Positions 1-7,700 of a stretch of 24,485 nucleotides of DNA are shown here, one piece after another (positions within the stretch are counted from its first letter, which is position 1; each line of letters opens with the position of its first letter). This DNA comes from Anaerolineaceae bacterium UBA2260. GTDB taxonomy: Bacteria > Chloroflexota > Anaerolineae > Anaerolineales > Anaerolineaceae. A program made the position numbers and the translations under genes. The stretch lies in assembly GCA_002347485.1 (NCBI GenBank), contig DDXM01000023.1, positions 1 to 24,485 on the forward strand, given 5' to 3'. The notes beneath the pieces are model-generated. The model saw only the letters and a list, made by a program, of their open reading frames with translations. It made no database searches and was not told the DNA's origin.

Positions 1-74
1 GTCGGGGTGGGCGGACTTGAACCGCCGACCCCCGCGTCCCAAACGCGGTGCGCTGCCAACTGCGCTACACCCCG
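1..74 (-). tRNA. tRNA-Pro (anticodon UGG)
   Basis: On the minus strand the sequence folds as a standard cloverleaf. The 7-bp acceptor stem pairs 74-68 (CGGGGTG) with 9-3 (CACCCCG). The anticodon stem CCGCG/CGCGG encloses the loop TTTGGGA, whose central bases give anticodon UGG (proline, codon CCA and wobble). The T-arm contains GGTTCAAGTCC. Position 2 supplies the discriminator A and position 1 the first C of a probable encoded CCA, so the 3' end is cut by the window edge. A sigma70-type promoter lies just upstream. Confidence 0.95.
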
Positions 75-83
75 AGCGAGTAG

Positions 84-113
84 AGTATAATCCGAACCGG
101 CTGTAAACGTCAA
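84..113 (-). promoter_or_regulatory. predicted promoter of tRNA-Pro
   Basis: Reading the minus strand, TTGACG (113-108) and TATACT (89-84) are separated by 18 nt. Each matches the sigma70 consensus at 5 of 6 positions. The expected start falls near 77, three bases before the mature tRNA 5' end. A plus-strand TATAAT at 86-91 overlaps it and could serve the esterase, but it has no recognisable -35 partner. Confidence 0.65.
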
Positions 114-126
114 GAATCCTGTACCC

Positions 127-1062
127 ATGAGGAGCGCCTGGTTTTCAATGCGCCGGATTTTTCTAATCGTCATCGCAATATACTTACTCACCCTTTTAGC
201 GGGCTGCCGGGCACTTCCTGCGGTGGTACCAGCCACCCAGCCCGTGGTCGAAACACCAACAACACAGCCTGTCACACCTATCCCACCAACTTCTACACCT
301 ACTCCCACTAACACGCCCACATCGATGGATATTCCCTGCCGGGCAAGCAAGGGTTCGATCGTCGATGTCGAAATTCCCACCGACCAGATTAATCGTCCGG
401 TCAACACAAAGATCTACCTCCCTCCTTGTTATGACGGAGACCCCTTAGCAGGTTACCCTGTGCTTTATATGTTGCACGGCCAGGCGGCGATGAATGACCA
501 GTGGGTGCGCCTGGGTCTGACTGGAGCGGCAGATGAATTAATTAACCAGGGGAAAATCCGACCCTTCATCATCGTGATGCCGTTCGAAATCACATGGACG
601 CCTGGGCCGGAAGAATCGAAATTCGATGAGGCTTTGATCACGGACGTGATCCCTTATATTGATACTCATTACGCGACATGCATTGAGCGCGGCTGCCGGG
701 CGGTGGGCGGGTTATCGCGCGGGGGCAACTGGGCAGTCTACCTGGGCTTTGCCTACCCCGAACTTTTCAGCACCGTTGGCGCGCATAGCACCCCTTTGTT
801 CTACGGGGAAGTGGCGCGCATCAGCCAGGCGCTGGACGAAGCCGCGATGGTGGATGACCTGCCTTACGTATTAATGGATATGGGCAGCAAGGACGACGAT
901 CGCGCCAATGTGCAGGCGTTTAGAACCTTCCTGGAAACGAAAGGGATTCTCTTCGATTATCACCAGTTCGAGGGACGCCACGAGGAAAGCTACTGGGCTG
1001 CGCACGTAGCCGACTATCTTAAATGGTACTCAGACCGTTTTATTACGCCGGGGGATGATTAA
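127..1062 (+). CDS. lipoprotein esterase, putative esterase (EstD/PF00756) family
   Basis: A predicted secreted alpha/beta-hydrolase of the putative esterase family, likely hydrolysing ester substrates outside the membrane. A hydrophobic N-terminal segment ends in LLAGC, a lipobox with acylated Cys27, so the protein is probably a lipoprotein. A Thr/Pro-rich linker (about 32-68) leads to the catalytic domain. The nucleophile is probably Ser197 in GLSRG, and His285 in GRHEESYW is the probable catalytic His. LYMLHGQ (about 113-119) is the usual strand and oxyanion region. Met8 is an alternative start; neither start has a clear ribosome-binding site. The last 20 bases overlap the convergent phosphatase gene. 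The substrate cannot be predicted; relatives include acyl esterases and carbohydrate esterases. Confidence 0.85.
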   Translation: MRSAWFSMRRIFLIVIAIYLLTLLAGCRALPAVVPATQPVVETPTTQPVTPIPPTSTPTPTNTPTSMDIPCRASKGSIVDVEIPTDQINRPVNTKIYLPPCYDGDPLAGYPVLYMLHGQAAMNDQWVRLGLTGAADELINQGKIRPFIIVMPFEITWTPGPEESKFDEALITDVIPYIDTHYATCIERGCRAVGGLSRGGNWAVYLGFAYPELFSTVGAHSTPLFYGEVARISQALDEAAMVDDLPYVLMDMGSKDDDRANVQAFRTFLETKGILFDYHQFEGRHEESYWAAHVADYLKWYSDRFITPGDD

Positions 1063-1663
1063 GGTCTTCACGACCAGTGAGGACAAAGCCGCCGTTGCTA
1101 TGCTCGGTTTTGATAACCGCAGTGTAAGGGATCGACCAGGCGAGGATCTCTTCAATCGGTATTTGATTGAGCAAGCCGGTCAACCCGATGTGCAGCGCTC
1201 CGGCGTGCGTGATGCATAAGACGCGGTTGTCGGTGCCGGAATTGCGCTCAACGACGGCATCAACAAATGCCGTAAACCTTTGCCGCACATCGAGGAAACT
1301 TTCACCCCCACGAAAGCGTTTTTCCACTCGCTTGCGCGCGAACCATTGGTGCAGTATAAAAGAAAAGCGCATCCAGGCGAGCGGACCTGACCGCCCTTCC
1401 AATATTCCGCAATCGAACTCGCGCAAGCCGTCGGCGGTTTGCAGTGGAATGTCGAGCGAGCGGGACACGATAGTGGCAGTTTCGAGGGCGCGCGGGACCG
1501 GGCTGCTGTAAACCACGCTTAAACCTGCATCCGCGAGCCTTTCCGCTAACCGTTCAGCCTGCTGCCTGCCCGCGGGGGTGAGGGGGTGATCTATATCGCG
1601 GTTGGAAATGATATTGCCGGTGTTGGCAACGCTTTCACCGTGGCGGGCGAAGTAAAGGATCAC
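1043..1663 (-). CDS. histidine phosphatase family protein (phosphoglycerate mutase-like)
   Basis: A 206-residue member of the histidine phosphatase superfamily, branch 1. The N-terminal RHGE motif gives Arg7 and the phosphorylated His8. Arg58 in SSPVPRALET, Glu82 in LREFDCG and His153 in ITHAG complete the expected catalytic set. Such proteins dephosphorylate small phosphometabolites; sequence alone does not separate cobalamin/ribazole phosphatase, phosphoglycerate phosphatase and others. It starts with GTG, and GTGA overlaps the stop of the upstream nucleoside triphosphatase gene by 4 bases, which suggests translational coupling. Its 3' end overlaps the convergent esterase gene by 20 bp. Confidence 0.88.
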   Translation of the reverse strand: MILYFARHGESVANTGNIISNRDIDHPLTPAGRQQAERLAERLADAGLSVVYSSPVPRALETATIVSRSLDIPLQTADGLREFDCGILEGRSGPLAWMRFSFILHQWFARKRVEKRFRGGESFLDVRQRFTAFVDAVVERNSGTDNRVLCITHAGALHIGLTGLLNQIPIEEILAWSIPYTAVIKTEHSNGGFVLTGREDLNHPPA

Positions 1664-2193
1664 GGGTACAGTTCTGGATTACGGAAGGGAATCAGGGCGA
1701 AGATGACCGCCGGGATGTAAAGTCCGGCCCGGTCGATCACGTCCCTGGTGAGAAGCCCCACCGCGCCGGTGCCATGCTTGGAATTATTTCGCGAAAAAAC
1801 CCGGTCGTCGGCTTCTCCCAGTTCCACCCCTTGCCGCACCAGCGTTGCGACATTCCGTGGCAGAAAGAACTCGCCGGTGCGCCCGCGTCCGGTGCGCCCC
1901 GTTCGGTCAATCACAACCACCCAGGCAAAAGCGCCCATCCCGATCGACCGGTCGGCTATTCCACCTTCGATGCCGACCCAAAAGTCGCTTTCGGGGTTCA
2001 GTCCGCACACGTTGCCAGCGCGTTTTTCGGCGCAATCCAGGGTCTCTTCGTCGGTCGCGGGTTGTGATGGCAGGGAAAGCGTGGTGCGCACCTGCTGGAT
2101 GGTGAAGTGCTCATCCGGGAACATGCGCATAAAACCTTCGAGCGCGGCTGTTGTTTTTACTGGGTTGGTGGAGGCGATAGTGATAATCTTCAT
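1660..2193 (-). CDS. yjjX: inosine/xanthosine triphosphatase (YjjX/DUF84 family)
   Basis: At 177 residues the protein matches the usual length of the YjjX family, which hydrolyses ITP and XTP so that damaged purines stay out of nucleic acids. The N-terminal IASTNPVKTTA, the central DFWVGIEGGI and the C-terminal SKHGTGAVGLLTRDVIDR are characteristic. It is the first gene of a two-gene unit; its stop overlaps the GTG start of the histidine phosphatase. No good ribosome-binding site precedes the ATG. A terminator separates it from the DUF4332 gene upstream. A house-cleaning role is family knowledge, not shown here. Confidence 0.85.
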   Translation of the reverse strand: MKIITIASTNPVKTTAALEGFMRMFPDEHFTIQQVRTTLSLPSQPATDEETLDCAEKRAGNVCGLNPESDFWVGIEGGIADRSIGMGAFAWVVVIDRTGRTGRGRTGEFFLPRNVATLVRQGVELGEADDRVFSRNNSKHGTGAVGLLTRDVIDRAGLYIPAVIFALIPFRNPELYP

Positions 2194-2224
2194 AGGATCA
2201 TTAAAAAATTAATTGGATATGAAA

Positions 2225-2250
2225 ATAGGGTGAGATGGCTCTCACCCTAT
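2225..2250 (-). terminator. rho-independent-type terminator after the DUF4332 gene
   Basis: A perfect 11-bp stem (2225-2235 with 2240-2250) closes a TGGC loop. Read on the minus strand it is followed by TTTTC, 17 bases beyond the DUF4332 stop codon. The T-tract is short, so efficiency is uncertain. Confidence 0.65.
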
Positions 2251-2266
2251 CATGGTGCGAATGATT

Positions 2267-2671
2267 CTAGTAGCTGACCAGGCGCGGGAGCTTCTTAGCC
2301 TGATCCACCCAATCTGCGACCTGTTTTTCGACCGGCATCTTGCGGACTAGTTTCTTGGCGGCGTTGACCTCCACCATTTTCGCGAACAGGTTGGCGGGCA
2401 CTCGCTTGCTCAATTCGACCACTGTGTCCACGCCGGCTTCCTCGAGCAGGTCGGAGTACTCGCTGCCGACACCCTTGATACGGAACAGGTCAGAGAGGTT
2501 GACCCATTCGAGGATGAGGGTTTCGTCAATTCCAGCTTTCTCTGCCAAGTCTTTGCGGCCTTTGGGGGTGCCGCCAACTTCAAGCAGTTTTTCCGTTGTG
2601 GCAATGCCAACGGCTTTCAATTTCTTTTTATATACGGGACCGATCCCTTCAACATCAATAATACTTGGCAT
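2267..2671 (-). CDS. DUF4332 domain protein, helix-hairpin-helix type
   Basis: A 134-residue cytoplasmic protein with two tandem helix-hairpin-helix-like units. The first begins IEGIG-like (DVEGIGPVYKKKLKAVGI, residues 6-23) and the second contains FRIKGVGSEYSDLLEEAGV (about 63-81). This is the pattern of DUF4332 proteins, related to the nucleic-acid-binding HhH folds of ligases and polymerases, although no molecular function is assigned. A near-perfect ribosome-binding site AGGAGG lies 7 bases before the ATG, so the start is secure. It is a single-gene transcript with its own promoter and terminator. Confidence 0.8.
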   Translation of the reverse strand: MPSIIDVEGIGPVYKKKLKAVGIATTEKLLEVGGTPKGRKDLAEKAGIDETLILEWVNLSDLFRIKGVGSEYSDLLEEAGVDTVVELSKRVPANLFAKMVEVNAAKKLVRKMPVEKQVADWVDQAKKLPRLVSY

Positions 2672-2703
2672 TTGTAACCTCCTGTATCCAAATTTGTATC
2701 TTT

Positions 2704-2732
2704 AGTATAGGCGATTTTTTTGCTTAATACAA
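2704..2732 (-). promoter_or_regulatory. predicted promoter of the DUF4332 gene
   Basis: On the minus strand TTGTAT (2732-2727) and TATACT (2709-2704) are 17 bases apart. The predicted start near 2697 gives a short leader holding the AGGAGG site. Confidence 0.5.
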
Positions 2733-2756
2733 ATTAAACCGGGCAGGGCTCTCGGT

Positions 2757-2762
2757 TATAAT
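2757..2762 (+). promoter_or_regulatory. -10 element of gatC, possibly giving a leaderless mRNA
   Basis: A consensus TATAAT ends only 7 bases before the ATG at 2770, and no Shine-Dalgarno sequence lies in between. A start site at the usual distance would fall on or next to the A of the ATG. The -35 candidate (TTAAAC, 2734-2739) is poor. Confidence 0.45.
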
Positions 2763-2769
2763 TGTGGGC

Positions 2770-3057
2770 ATGAAACTCACCCTGGCTGAAGTGGAACACA
2801 TTGCCAACCTGGCGCGCCTTGAACTGACCGAAGCAGAAAAGGAACAGTACCGCCAGCAGATTTCCGCCATCCTGGAGCACGTGGCGCGGTTGCAGGAACT
2901 GGACACTGAGGGGATCCCCCCGACCTCCAGCGTGCTGCCGGACGCGGGCAGACTGCGCGTAGATGAACCAAGACACAGCTTATCCATCGATGATGTGTTG
3001 GCAAACGCGCCTGAGCAGAAGAAAAGTCAATTTCGCGTCCCGCCGGTGCTTGAATGA
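2770..3057 (+). CDS. gatC: Asp-tRNA(Asn)/Glu-tRNA(Gln) amidotransferase subunit C
   Basis: GatC wraps around GatA and GatB and stabilises the GatCAB complex, which amidates misacylated Glu-tRNA(Gln) or Asp-tRNA(Asn). The protein begins MKLTLAEVEHIANLARLEL, the typical GatC N-terminus, followed by a helical region and the linker RVDEPRHSLSIDDVLANAPE. At 95 residues it has normal length. An in-frame GTG at 2764 would add two residues, but ATG at 2770 fits the family better. The stop overlaps the gatA start in ATGA, so gatCA is a coupled pair. The close TATAAT suggests leaderless translation. Confidence 0.93.
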   Translation: MKLTLAEVEHIANLARLELTEAEKEQYRQQISAILEHVARLQELDTEGIPPTSSVLPDAGRLRVDEPRHSLSIDDVLANAPEQKKSQFRVPPVLE

Positions 3058-4550
3058 AACAGGGTCTTGTGCAATTATCTGCCCGCCAGATGCTGGCTGG
3101 ATTGCGCGGCGGCGACTTTTCAACCCGCGAGCTGCTGGACGCGCATTTAGCGCGCATCTATGAGCTCGAGCCAAGGCTGCACGCGTTCATCACCCTGGAG
3201 CCTGAACGAGCGTTCAGGCTGGCCGACGAAGCCGATAGGCGCTATGTCAAAGCGCGCGCCGAAAACACAGTTGATCTGCCCCCTCTGTTGGGTCTGCCCA
3301 TCGCGGTCAAGGACCTGATCACCGTGGCGGGCATGCGCTGCACTTGCGGATCACGTATTTTGGATGATTTCGTGGCGCCTTTCACCGCCACTGCTGTGCA
3401 AAGGCTCATCGATGGCGGGGCGATTGTGATTGGAAAAACCAACACCGACGAATTCGCCATGGGCTCGTCAACCGAAACCTCTGCGTTTGGACCAACATTA
3501 AATCCATGGGATATCACCTGTGTGCCCGGGGGTTCCTCCGGGGGCAGCGCTGCGGCCGTAGCCGCGCGCATGGTGCCCGCCGCGGTCGGATCTGACACGG
3601 GTGGGTCGATCCGTCAACCGGCTTCATTTTGCGGCGTCAACGGCATCAAGCCCACATATGGGCGGGTCTCGCGCTACGGGCTGGTGGCCTATGGCTCTTC
3701 GCTGGATTCGATGGGTGTGTTCACTCGCGACGCGCAGGACGCCGCGCTGCTCTTCTCCATCATGGCGGGGGTTGATCCGCTGGACAGCACCAGCGCGGAA
3801 ATCCCCGTGCCGAAGTTCGAACTGGTCGATGATGAGGAGTTGAAGGGACTGCGCGTAGGTATCCCGAAGGAGTACTTCATAGAGGGCATCCAGCCTGAGG
3901 TACGGCAGCGCGTGCTGGAGGCGGTCGATACCCTGAACCGCCTGGGAGCCGAGATCATTGACATCAGCCTGCCGCACACGGAGTATGCCCTGCCGGTTTA
4001 CTACATCATCGCCCCTGCTGAGGCATCCGCCAACCTGGCGCGTTACGACAGCGTGCGCTTCGGGTTGCGCGAACCAGCCGACACCCTGTGGGAGATGTTC
4101 CGCAAGACTCGCGGCACGGGGTTTGGTCCGGAGGTCAAGCGGCGCATCATGCTGGGCACTTATGCCCTCTCCGCGGGTTATTACGACGCTTACTACGGCC
4201 AGGCGCAGAAGGTGCGCACGCTGGTCAAGCGCGATTTCGACCGCGCCTTCGAACAGGTGGATCTCATCGCCTGCCCGGTTGCCCCCTCTACCGCGTTCAA
4301 GCTGGGTTCACACACCGGCGACCCGTTGGCGATGTACCTGGAGGATGTGTTTACACTGCCCATCAACCTTGCGGGGGTGCCGGGGCTGGCGCTGCCGGTA
4401 GGGTTCGACTCGACCGGTCTTCCGGTGGGCATCCAATTCCTCGGCGCGCACTTCCGCGAGGAAACCCTTTTCCGCGCCGCCCACGCCTACCAGCGCGTGA
4501 CGGATTGGCACAAGCGCTCTCCACAATCCTGTAAATATACACAACTCTAA
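3054..4550 (+). CDS. gatA: Asp-tRNA(Asn)/Glu-tRNA(Gln) amidotransferase subunit A
   Basis: The 498-residue glutaminase subunit of GatCAB, of the amidase signature family; it releases ammonia from glutamine for use at the GatB active site. The Ser-cisSer-Lys triad is visible. Lys86 lies in PIAVKDLI, Ser161 in PGGSSGGSA and the nucleophile Ser185 in SDTGGSIRQPA. The spacing of 75 and 24 residues between them equals that of the characterised S. aureus enzyme. The ATGA overlap with gatC implies translational coupling. The C-terminal part (VFTLPINLAGVPGLALPVG) is typical. A gatB gene lies separately at 9183. Confidence 0.96.
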   Translation: MKQGLVQLSARQMLAGLRGGDFSTRELLDAHLARIYELEPRLHAFITLEPERAFRLADEADRRYVKARAENTVDLPPLLGLPIAVKDLITVAGMRCTCGSRILDDFVAPFTATAVQRLIDGGAIVIGKTNTDEFAMGSSTETSAFGPTLNPWDITCVPGGSSGGSAAAVAARMVPAAVGSDTGGSIRQPASFCGVNGIKPTYGRVSRYGLVAYGSSLDSMGVFTRDAQDAALLFSIMAGVDPLDSTSAEIPVPKFELVDDEELKGLRVGIPKEYFIEGIQPEVRQRVLEAVDTLNRLGAEIIDISLPHTEYALPVYYIIAPAEASANLARYDSVRFGLREPADTLWEMFRKTRGTGFGPEVKRRIMLGTYALSAGYYDAYYGQAQKVRTLVKRDFDRAFEQVDLIACPVAPSTAFKLGSHTGDPLAMYLEDVFTLPINLAGVPGLALPVGFDSTGLPVGIQFLGAHFREETLFRAAHAYQRVTDWHKRSPQSCKYTQL

Positions 4551-4612
4551 TAACTCCATTGCATCTCAGGGGAGACTTCTGCGTATATGGATTAACAAAA
4601 GGAGAATGACAC

Positions 4613-5053
4613 ATGACAGCGCAGAATACCAAAATTGAAACCACGCAATCCGGCCCCGGGCTGCTCATCCGCGTATTGTGGTTCATCTTCATGGGCTGGT
4701 GGCTGGGATTGATCTGGGTGCTCATCGCCTGGTTCTTCAATCTCACCATTATCGGGCTTCCACTGGGGCTGGCGATGATCAACAACATCCCTCAGGTGAT
4801 GACGCTCCGGCCTTCCCGCGTAACCACTGTTGTTGAGAATCGCGAAGGCACTCTGGTGATCCGCAAGAAACCATTGGAGCAGCACCCCTTCCTGCTGCGC
4901 GCGTTGTACTTCCTGGTGATCGGCATTTGGTTCAGCCTGGTGTGGATGTTGCTGGCGTGGCTGATATCGCTGGTGACATTGGGGCTGGCCTTCCCACTGT
5001 CCTTCTGGATGTTCAACCGCGTGCCCGCCGTCACCACACTCGCCCGCCTCTAA
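4613..5053 (+). CDS. YccF domain membrane protein
   Basis: A 146-residue integral membrane protein built from two similar halves. Each has a long hydrophobic stretch (about 19-57 and 95-134) containing a W-x-L/S-L-x-W motif and ending in a short polar element (MINNIPQVMTLRP; MFNRVPAVTTLARL). This duplicated pattern is that of the YccF family of inner-membrane proteins, whose function is unknown. A strong ribosome-binding site AAAGGAG lies 8 bases before the ATG. It follows gatA by 62 bases with no terminator visible between them, so read-through from gatCA is possible, and it ends at a strong terminator. Confidence 0.8.
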   Translation: MTAQNTKIETTQSGPGLLIRVLWFIFMGWWLGLIWVLIAWFFNLTIIGLPLGLAMINNIPQVMTLRPSRVTTVVENREGTLVIRKKPLEQHPFLLRALYFLVIGIWFSLVWMLLAWLISLVTLGLAFPLSFWMFNRVPAVTTLARL

Positions 5054-5070
5054 TCATTAAATTCTGTGAC

Positions 5071-5100
5071 AAGCCCTTCCTGCCGAGGAGGGGCTTTTTT
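5071..5100 (+). terminator. rho-independent terminator after the YccF gene
   Basis: A 10-bp stem (5071-5080 with 5087-5096, one G-T pair) with loop TGCCGA runs directly into six T residues. It is 17 bases after the stop codon and likely ends the gatC-gatA-YccF transcript. Confidence 0.9.
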
Positions 5101-5174
5101 GATGCCATTTGGCTGTTTCTTTGCCGTCCTTTCTCATTCGACCAAATCACGCTGCTGTTGTAAAATGGATTCAG

Positions 5175-5204
5175 TTGACAGGGAATATCAATCAGGACGA
5201 TAAT
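5175..5204 (+). promoter_or_regulatory. predicted promoter of the nucleotidyltransferase operon
   Basis: A consensus -35 TTGACA (5175-5180) lies 18 bases before GATAAT (5199-5204). The expected start near 5211 immediately precedes the ribosome-binding site GGAGAGGTGG and supports the ATG at 5226 rather than more upstream codons. Confidence 0.7.
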
Positions 5205-5225
5205 GTAAGCGGAGAGGTGGTGCCG

Positions 5226-6239
5226 ATGAGCAGCAATTACAAGATCATCATCCCAATGGCCGGGTGGGGTTCGCGCATGCGCCCGCTTACATGGAGCCGT
5301 CCCAAGCCGCTGCTGCCGCTGGCAGGCAGGACGGTGCTCGATTATTCGCTGCGCCAGTTCGACACCCTGCCTGGTCTTGAGCATGCCGAATACGTGTTCA
5401 TCATCAGCACCAACCAGGGCGATCTGCTTCAGAAGTACATGCAGGAAATGCACCCCGAGAAAACGGTGCATTTTGTTGTCCAGCAGGAAATGCGCGGGCA
5501 GGCGGAGGCTTTATGGCAGGCGCGCGAGTTTCTGGAAGGTCAGGTGTTGATCGCCTTTTCCGATACGTTGATCGAGACCGACCTGAGTTTCTTACCCTCC
5601 GAACCGCTGGACGCGGTTGCCTGGGTAAAGCCGATAGACGACCCGCGCCGCTTCGGGGTGATCGAAGTGGACGACCAGGAGACAGCCACCCGGCTGATTG
5701 AAAAACCCACCTCGCTAGACAACAACATGGTGGTGGTTGGTTTTTATTACTTCAAGGAAGCGCGCCTGCTGCTGGAAGCGATCGTTGAACAGATGAAGCG
5801 CGGTAAGAGCCTGAGGGGTGAATATTTCCTCATCGATGCGATCAACATCTACATTGAGCGTGGCGGCAGGATGCGGCGGGAACTCGTTTCGACCTGGTTG
5901 GACGCCGGGATCCCTTCCGCGGTGCTGGAGACCAACCGCTACCTGCTCGAAAAAGGTCTGCCGGGAGGAGACCAGGCGGAGCAGCCCGCAGGTGTGGCAA
6001 TCCTCCCGCCGGTGTACATTGCGCCGGGCGCAAGGGTTGAATCTTCGGTCATCGGTCCGTACGTCTCGATCGGCAAAGAGGCTTCGCTTAAGAACGTGGT
6101 GATCAGCAATTCAATCATCGACGCCCGCGCGGTGATCGAAAACAAGGTCATCGAAGGCTCTCTCATCGGGTGTGATGTGACCCTTACCGGTCACTTTGCG
6201 CGCGTGAACCTTGGGGACAATACGCAAGTGATGGAATGA
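5226..6239 (+). CDS. sugar nucleotidyltransferase-like protein (NTP_transferase domain plus left-handed beta-helix)
   Basis: A 337-residue protein with an N-terminal nucleotidyltransferase domain (about 5-240). Its signature is PMAGWGSRMRPLTWSRPKPL, with Arg17 and Lys27 in the expected nucleotide-binding positions. A C-terminal hexapeptide-type beta-helix follows (about 256-330: PPVYIAPGARVES, GPYVSIG, NSIIDARAVIEN). This layout resembles glucose-1-phosphate thymidylyl-, mannose-1-phosphate guanylyl- and GlmU-type enzymes that make activated sugars; substrate and nucleotide are undetermined. The start is set by a GGAGAGGTGG site and a promoter immediately upstream. The reading frame stays open to 5109, but those codons lie upstream of the predicted promoter. 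The stop overlaps the next start in ATGA. Confidence 0.82.
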   Translation: MSSNYKIIIPMAGWGSRMRPLTWSRPKPLLPLAGRTVLDYSLRQFDTLPGLEHAEYVFIISTNQGDLLQKYMQEMHPEKTVHFVVQQEMRGQAEALWQAREFLEGQVLIAFSDTLIETDLSFLPSEPLDAVAWVKPIDDPRRFGVIEVDDQETATRLIEKPTSLDNNMVVVGFYYFKEARLLLEAIVEQMKRGKSLRGEYFLIDAINIYIERGGRMRRELVSTWLDAGIPSAVLETNRYLLEKGLPGGDQAEQPAGVAILPPVYIAPGARVESSVIGPYVSIGKEASLKNVVISNSIIDARAVIENKVIEGSLIGCDVTLTGHFARVNLGDNTQVME

Positions 6240-6481
6240 AAGACCCGGTGCGTTGCCGCGCTGAACACGCTTACCCCGGGCGACCGCTGGAGGTGTGGTA
6301 CGATGGACGCTGGCAGCCGGTGACCGCAATTTTGGATGAAAAGCAATCACCAGGTGGCAGGATTTACCAGGTGATTTGTGAAGGACAGAACGAATTTTGG
6401 CTGACGTACGACCCGGATTCTGATCGCTGGCAGGTGACTGCGCGCGGAGGAACCGGCACCAAACAGAACCAAGGAGAATAA
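6236..6481 (+). CDS. small protein of unknown function (DUF6504-like)
   Basis: An 81-residue soluble protein I do not firmly recognise. The stretch PGRPLEVWYDGRWQPVTAILDE, then RIYQVICEGQNEFWLTYDPDSDRWQV, is rich in aromatic residues and beta-strand prone. It loosely resembles the small DUF6504 proteins, in which a W-x-G-R-W-type segment is followed by a strand pair. Its ATG overlaps the nucleotidyltransferase stop (ATGA) and its TAA abuts the ATG of the aminotransferase, so it is tightly embedded in the operon. That packing and a coherent composition argue that it is a real gene. Confidence 0.65.
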   Translation: MKDPVRCRAEHAYPGRPLEVWYDGRWQPVTAILDEKQSPGGRIYQVICEGQNEFWLTYDPDSDRWQVTARGGTGTKQNQGE

Positions 6482-7642
6482 ATGAGCGATCGTTACATTT
6501 CCCGCCGGATTTCAGGATTGAAACCATCAGGGATCAGGAAGTTCTTTGATATCGCTGCCACGATGAAGGATGTCATTTCTCTCGGCATCGGTGAACCGGA
6601 CTTCACCACGCCCGACCCGATTCTAAAAGCGGGGATCCGTTCACTGGAACGTGGAGATACACATTACACGTCCAATTTTGGCATCATTGAACTGCGCCGC
6701 GCCCTGGCTGAACATCTAAATCGGTTGTATGGGCTGCAATACAACCCCGAGACAGAGATCCTGATCACGGTGGGCGGGTCTGAGGCGCTCAACCTGGCTG
6801 CCATCGCCCTGCTCAACCCCGGCGAAGAGATGATCATCCCCACACCCTGCTTCGTCTCATACCAGGCGTCTGCCATCATGGCTGGCGGAGTGGCGGTGGA
6901 AGTGCCGAGCCGCATGGAAAACAATTTCGACCTCGACCCGGACGAGGTGAAGGCGGCCATCACGCCGCGCACCAAGGCCATCCTGATAGGCTACCCCAAC
7001 AACCCCACCGGGGCGGTGGCCAGCCGCGAGAACCTGCTCAAGATCGCGAAAATCGCCGAGGAGCACGATCTGATCGTGATCTCTGACGAGATCTATGACC
7101 GATTGGTTTATGGCGTGCAACATGTTTGCTTCCCAGCGCTACCGGGAATGCGCGACCACACGTTGCTGCTGGGCGGCTTCTCGAAGGATTATGCCATGAC
7201 CGGCTGGCGCATCGGTTACGCGGCTGGGCCGGAGAGCCTGATCAAAGGGTTGCTGCGCGTTCACCAGTACATGGTGATGTCCGCGCCCACCATGTCGCAG
7301 TACGCCGCGCTCGAAGCGCTGCAAAGCGGTGAACCGCACGTGCAGACGATGCTGGCTGAGTATGACCGCCGCCGCAAATTGATCGTCAGCGGACTTAACC
7401 AGATCGGATTGCCCACGTTTGAGCCGAAAGGTGCATTCTACGCTTTTCCCAAGGTCAGCGCCACCGGGCTGGATGACGAGACTTTCTGTAACCGCCTGTT
7501 ACATGAACAGCACGTGGCGATGGTGCCGGGTAATTCATTTGGATTGGGCGGGGAGGGGTTTGCGCGCTGCTCGTACGCCACCAATTACGACCTGATCGAA
7601 GAAGCGCTCGAGCGCATCGAGCGGTTTGTCAGGAAGATATAA
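6482..7642 (+). CDS. class I/II PLP-dependent aminotransferase
   Basis: A 386-residue fold-type I aminotransferase (aspartate aminotransferase superfamily), which moves an amino group between an amino acid and a 2-oxoacid. Visible features are GIGEPDF (35-41), PNNPTG with Asn174, Asp202 in SDEIYD, the PLP lysine Lys235 in GGFSKDYAMTGWRIGY with Arg243, and a C-terminal substrate-carboxylate Arg in FARCSYA. The ribosome-binding site AAGGAG overlaps the end of the preceding gene, 5 bases before the ATG. Substrate specificity (aspartate, aromatic, alanine or other) cannot be fixed. It is the last gene of the operon. Confidence 0.92.
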   Translation: MSDRYISRRISGLKPSGIRKFFDIAATMKDVISLGIGEPDFTTPDPILKAGIRSLERGDTHYTSNFGIIELRRALAEHLNRLYGLQYNPETEILITVGGSEALNLAAIALLNPGEEMIIPTPCFVSYQASAIMAGGVAVEVPSRMENNFDLDPDEVKAAITPRTKAILIGYPNNPTGAVASRENLLKIAKIAEEHDLIVISDEIYDRLVYGVQHVCFPALPGMRDHTLLLGGFSKDYAMTGWRIGYAAGPESLIKGLLRVHQYMVMSAPTMSQYAALEALQSGEPHVQTMLAEYDRRRKLIVSGLNQIGLPTFEPKGAFYAFPKVSATGLDDETFCNRLLHEQHVAMVPGNSFGLGGEGFARCSYATNYDLIEEALERIERFVRKI

Positions 7643-7645
7643 ATT

Positions 7646-7678
7646 AAGTAGGGGTCGAGTATCACTCGACCCCTACTT
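7646..7678. repeat. REP-like palindrome, compact copy
   Basis: A perfect 15-bp inverted repeat (7646-7660 with 7664-7678) with a 3-base loop; the arm reads AAGTAGGGGTCGAGT. It starts four bases after the aminotransferase stop and has no T-tract, so it looks more like a repetitive extragenic palindrome than a classic terminator, though the transcript would fold. The same arm recurs at 7941-7953 next to the transposase remnant. Confidence 0.75.
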
Positions 7679-7700
7679 ACAACAATATCCACAACATAAA

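Noticed and set aside
86..91. TATAAT as the esterase promoter (+)
   Set aside because: It overlaps the tRNA promoter on the other strand and has no -35 partner; the assignment is not supportable.
5109..5225. N-terminal extension of the nucleotidyltransferase
   Set aside because: It lies before and within the TTGACA/GATAAT promoter, and a good ribosome-binding site fixes the start at 5226.
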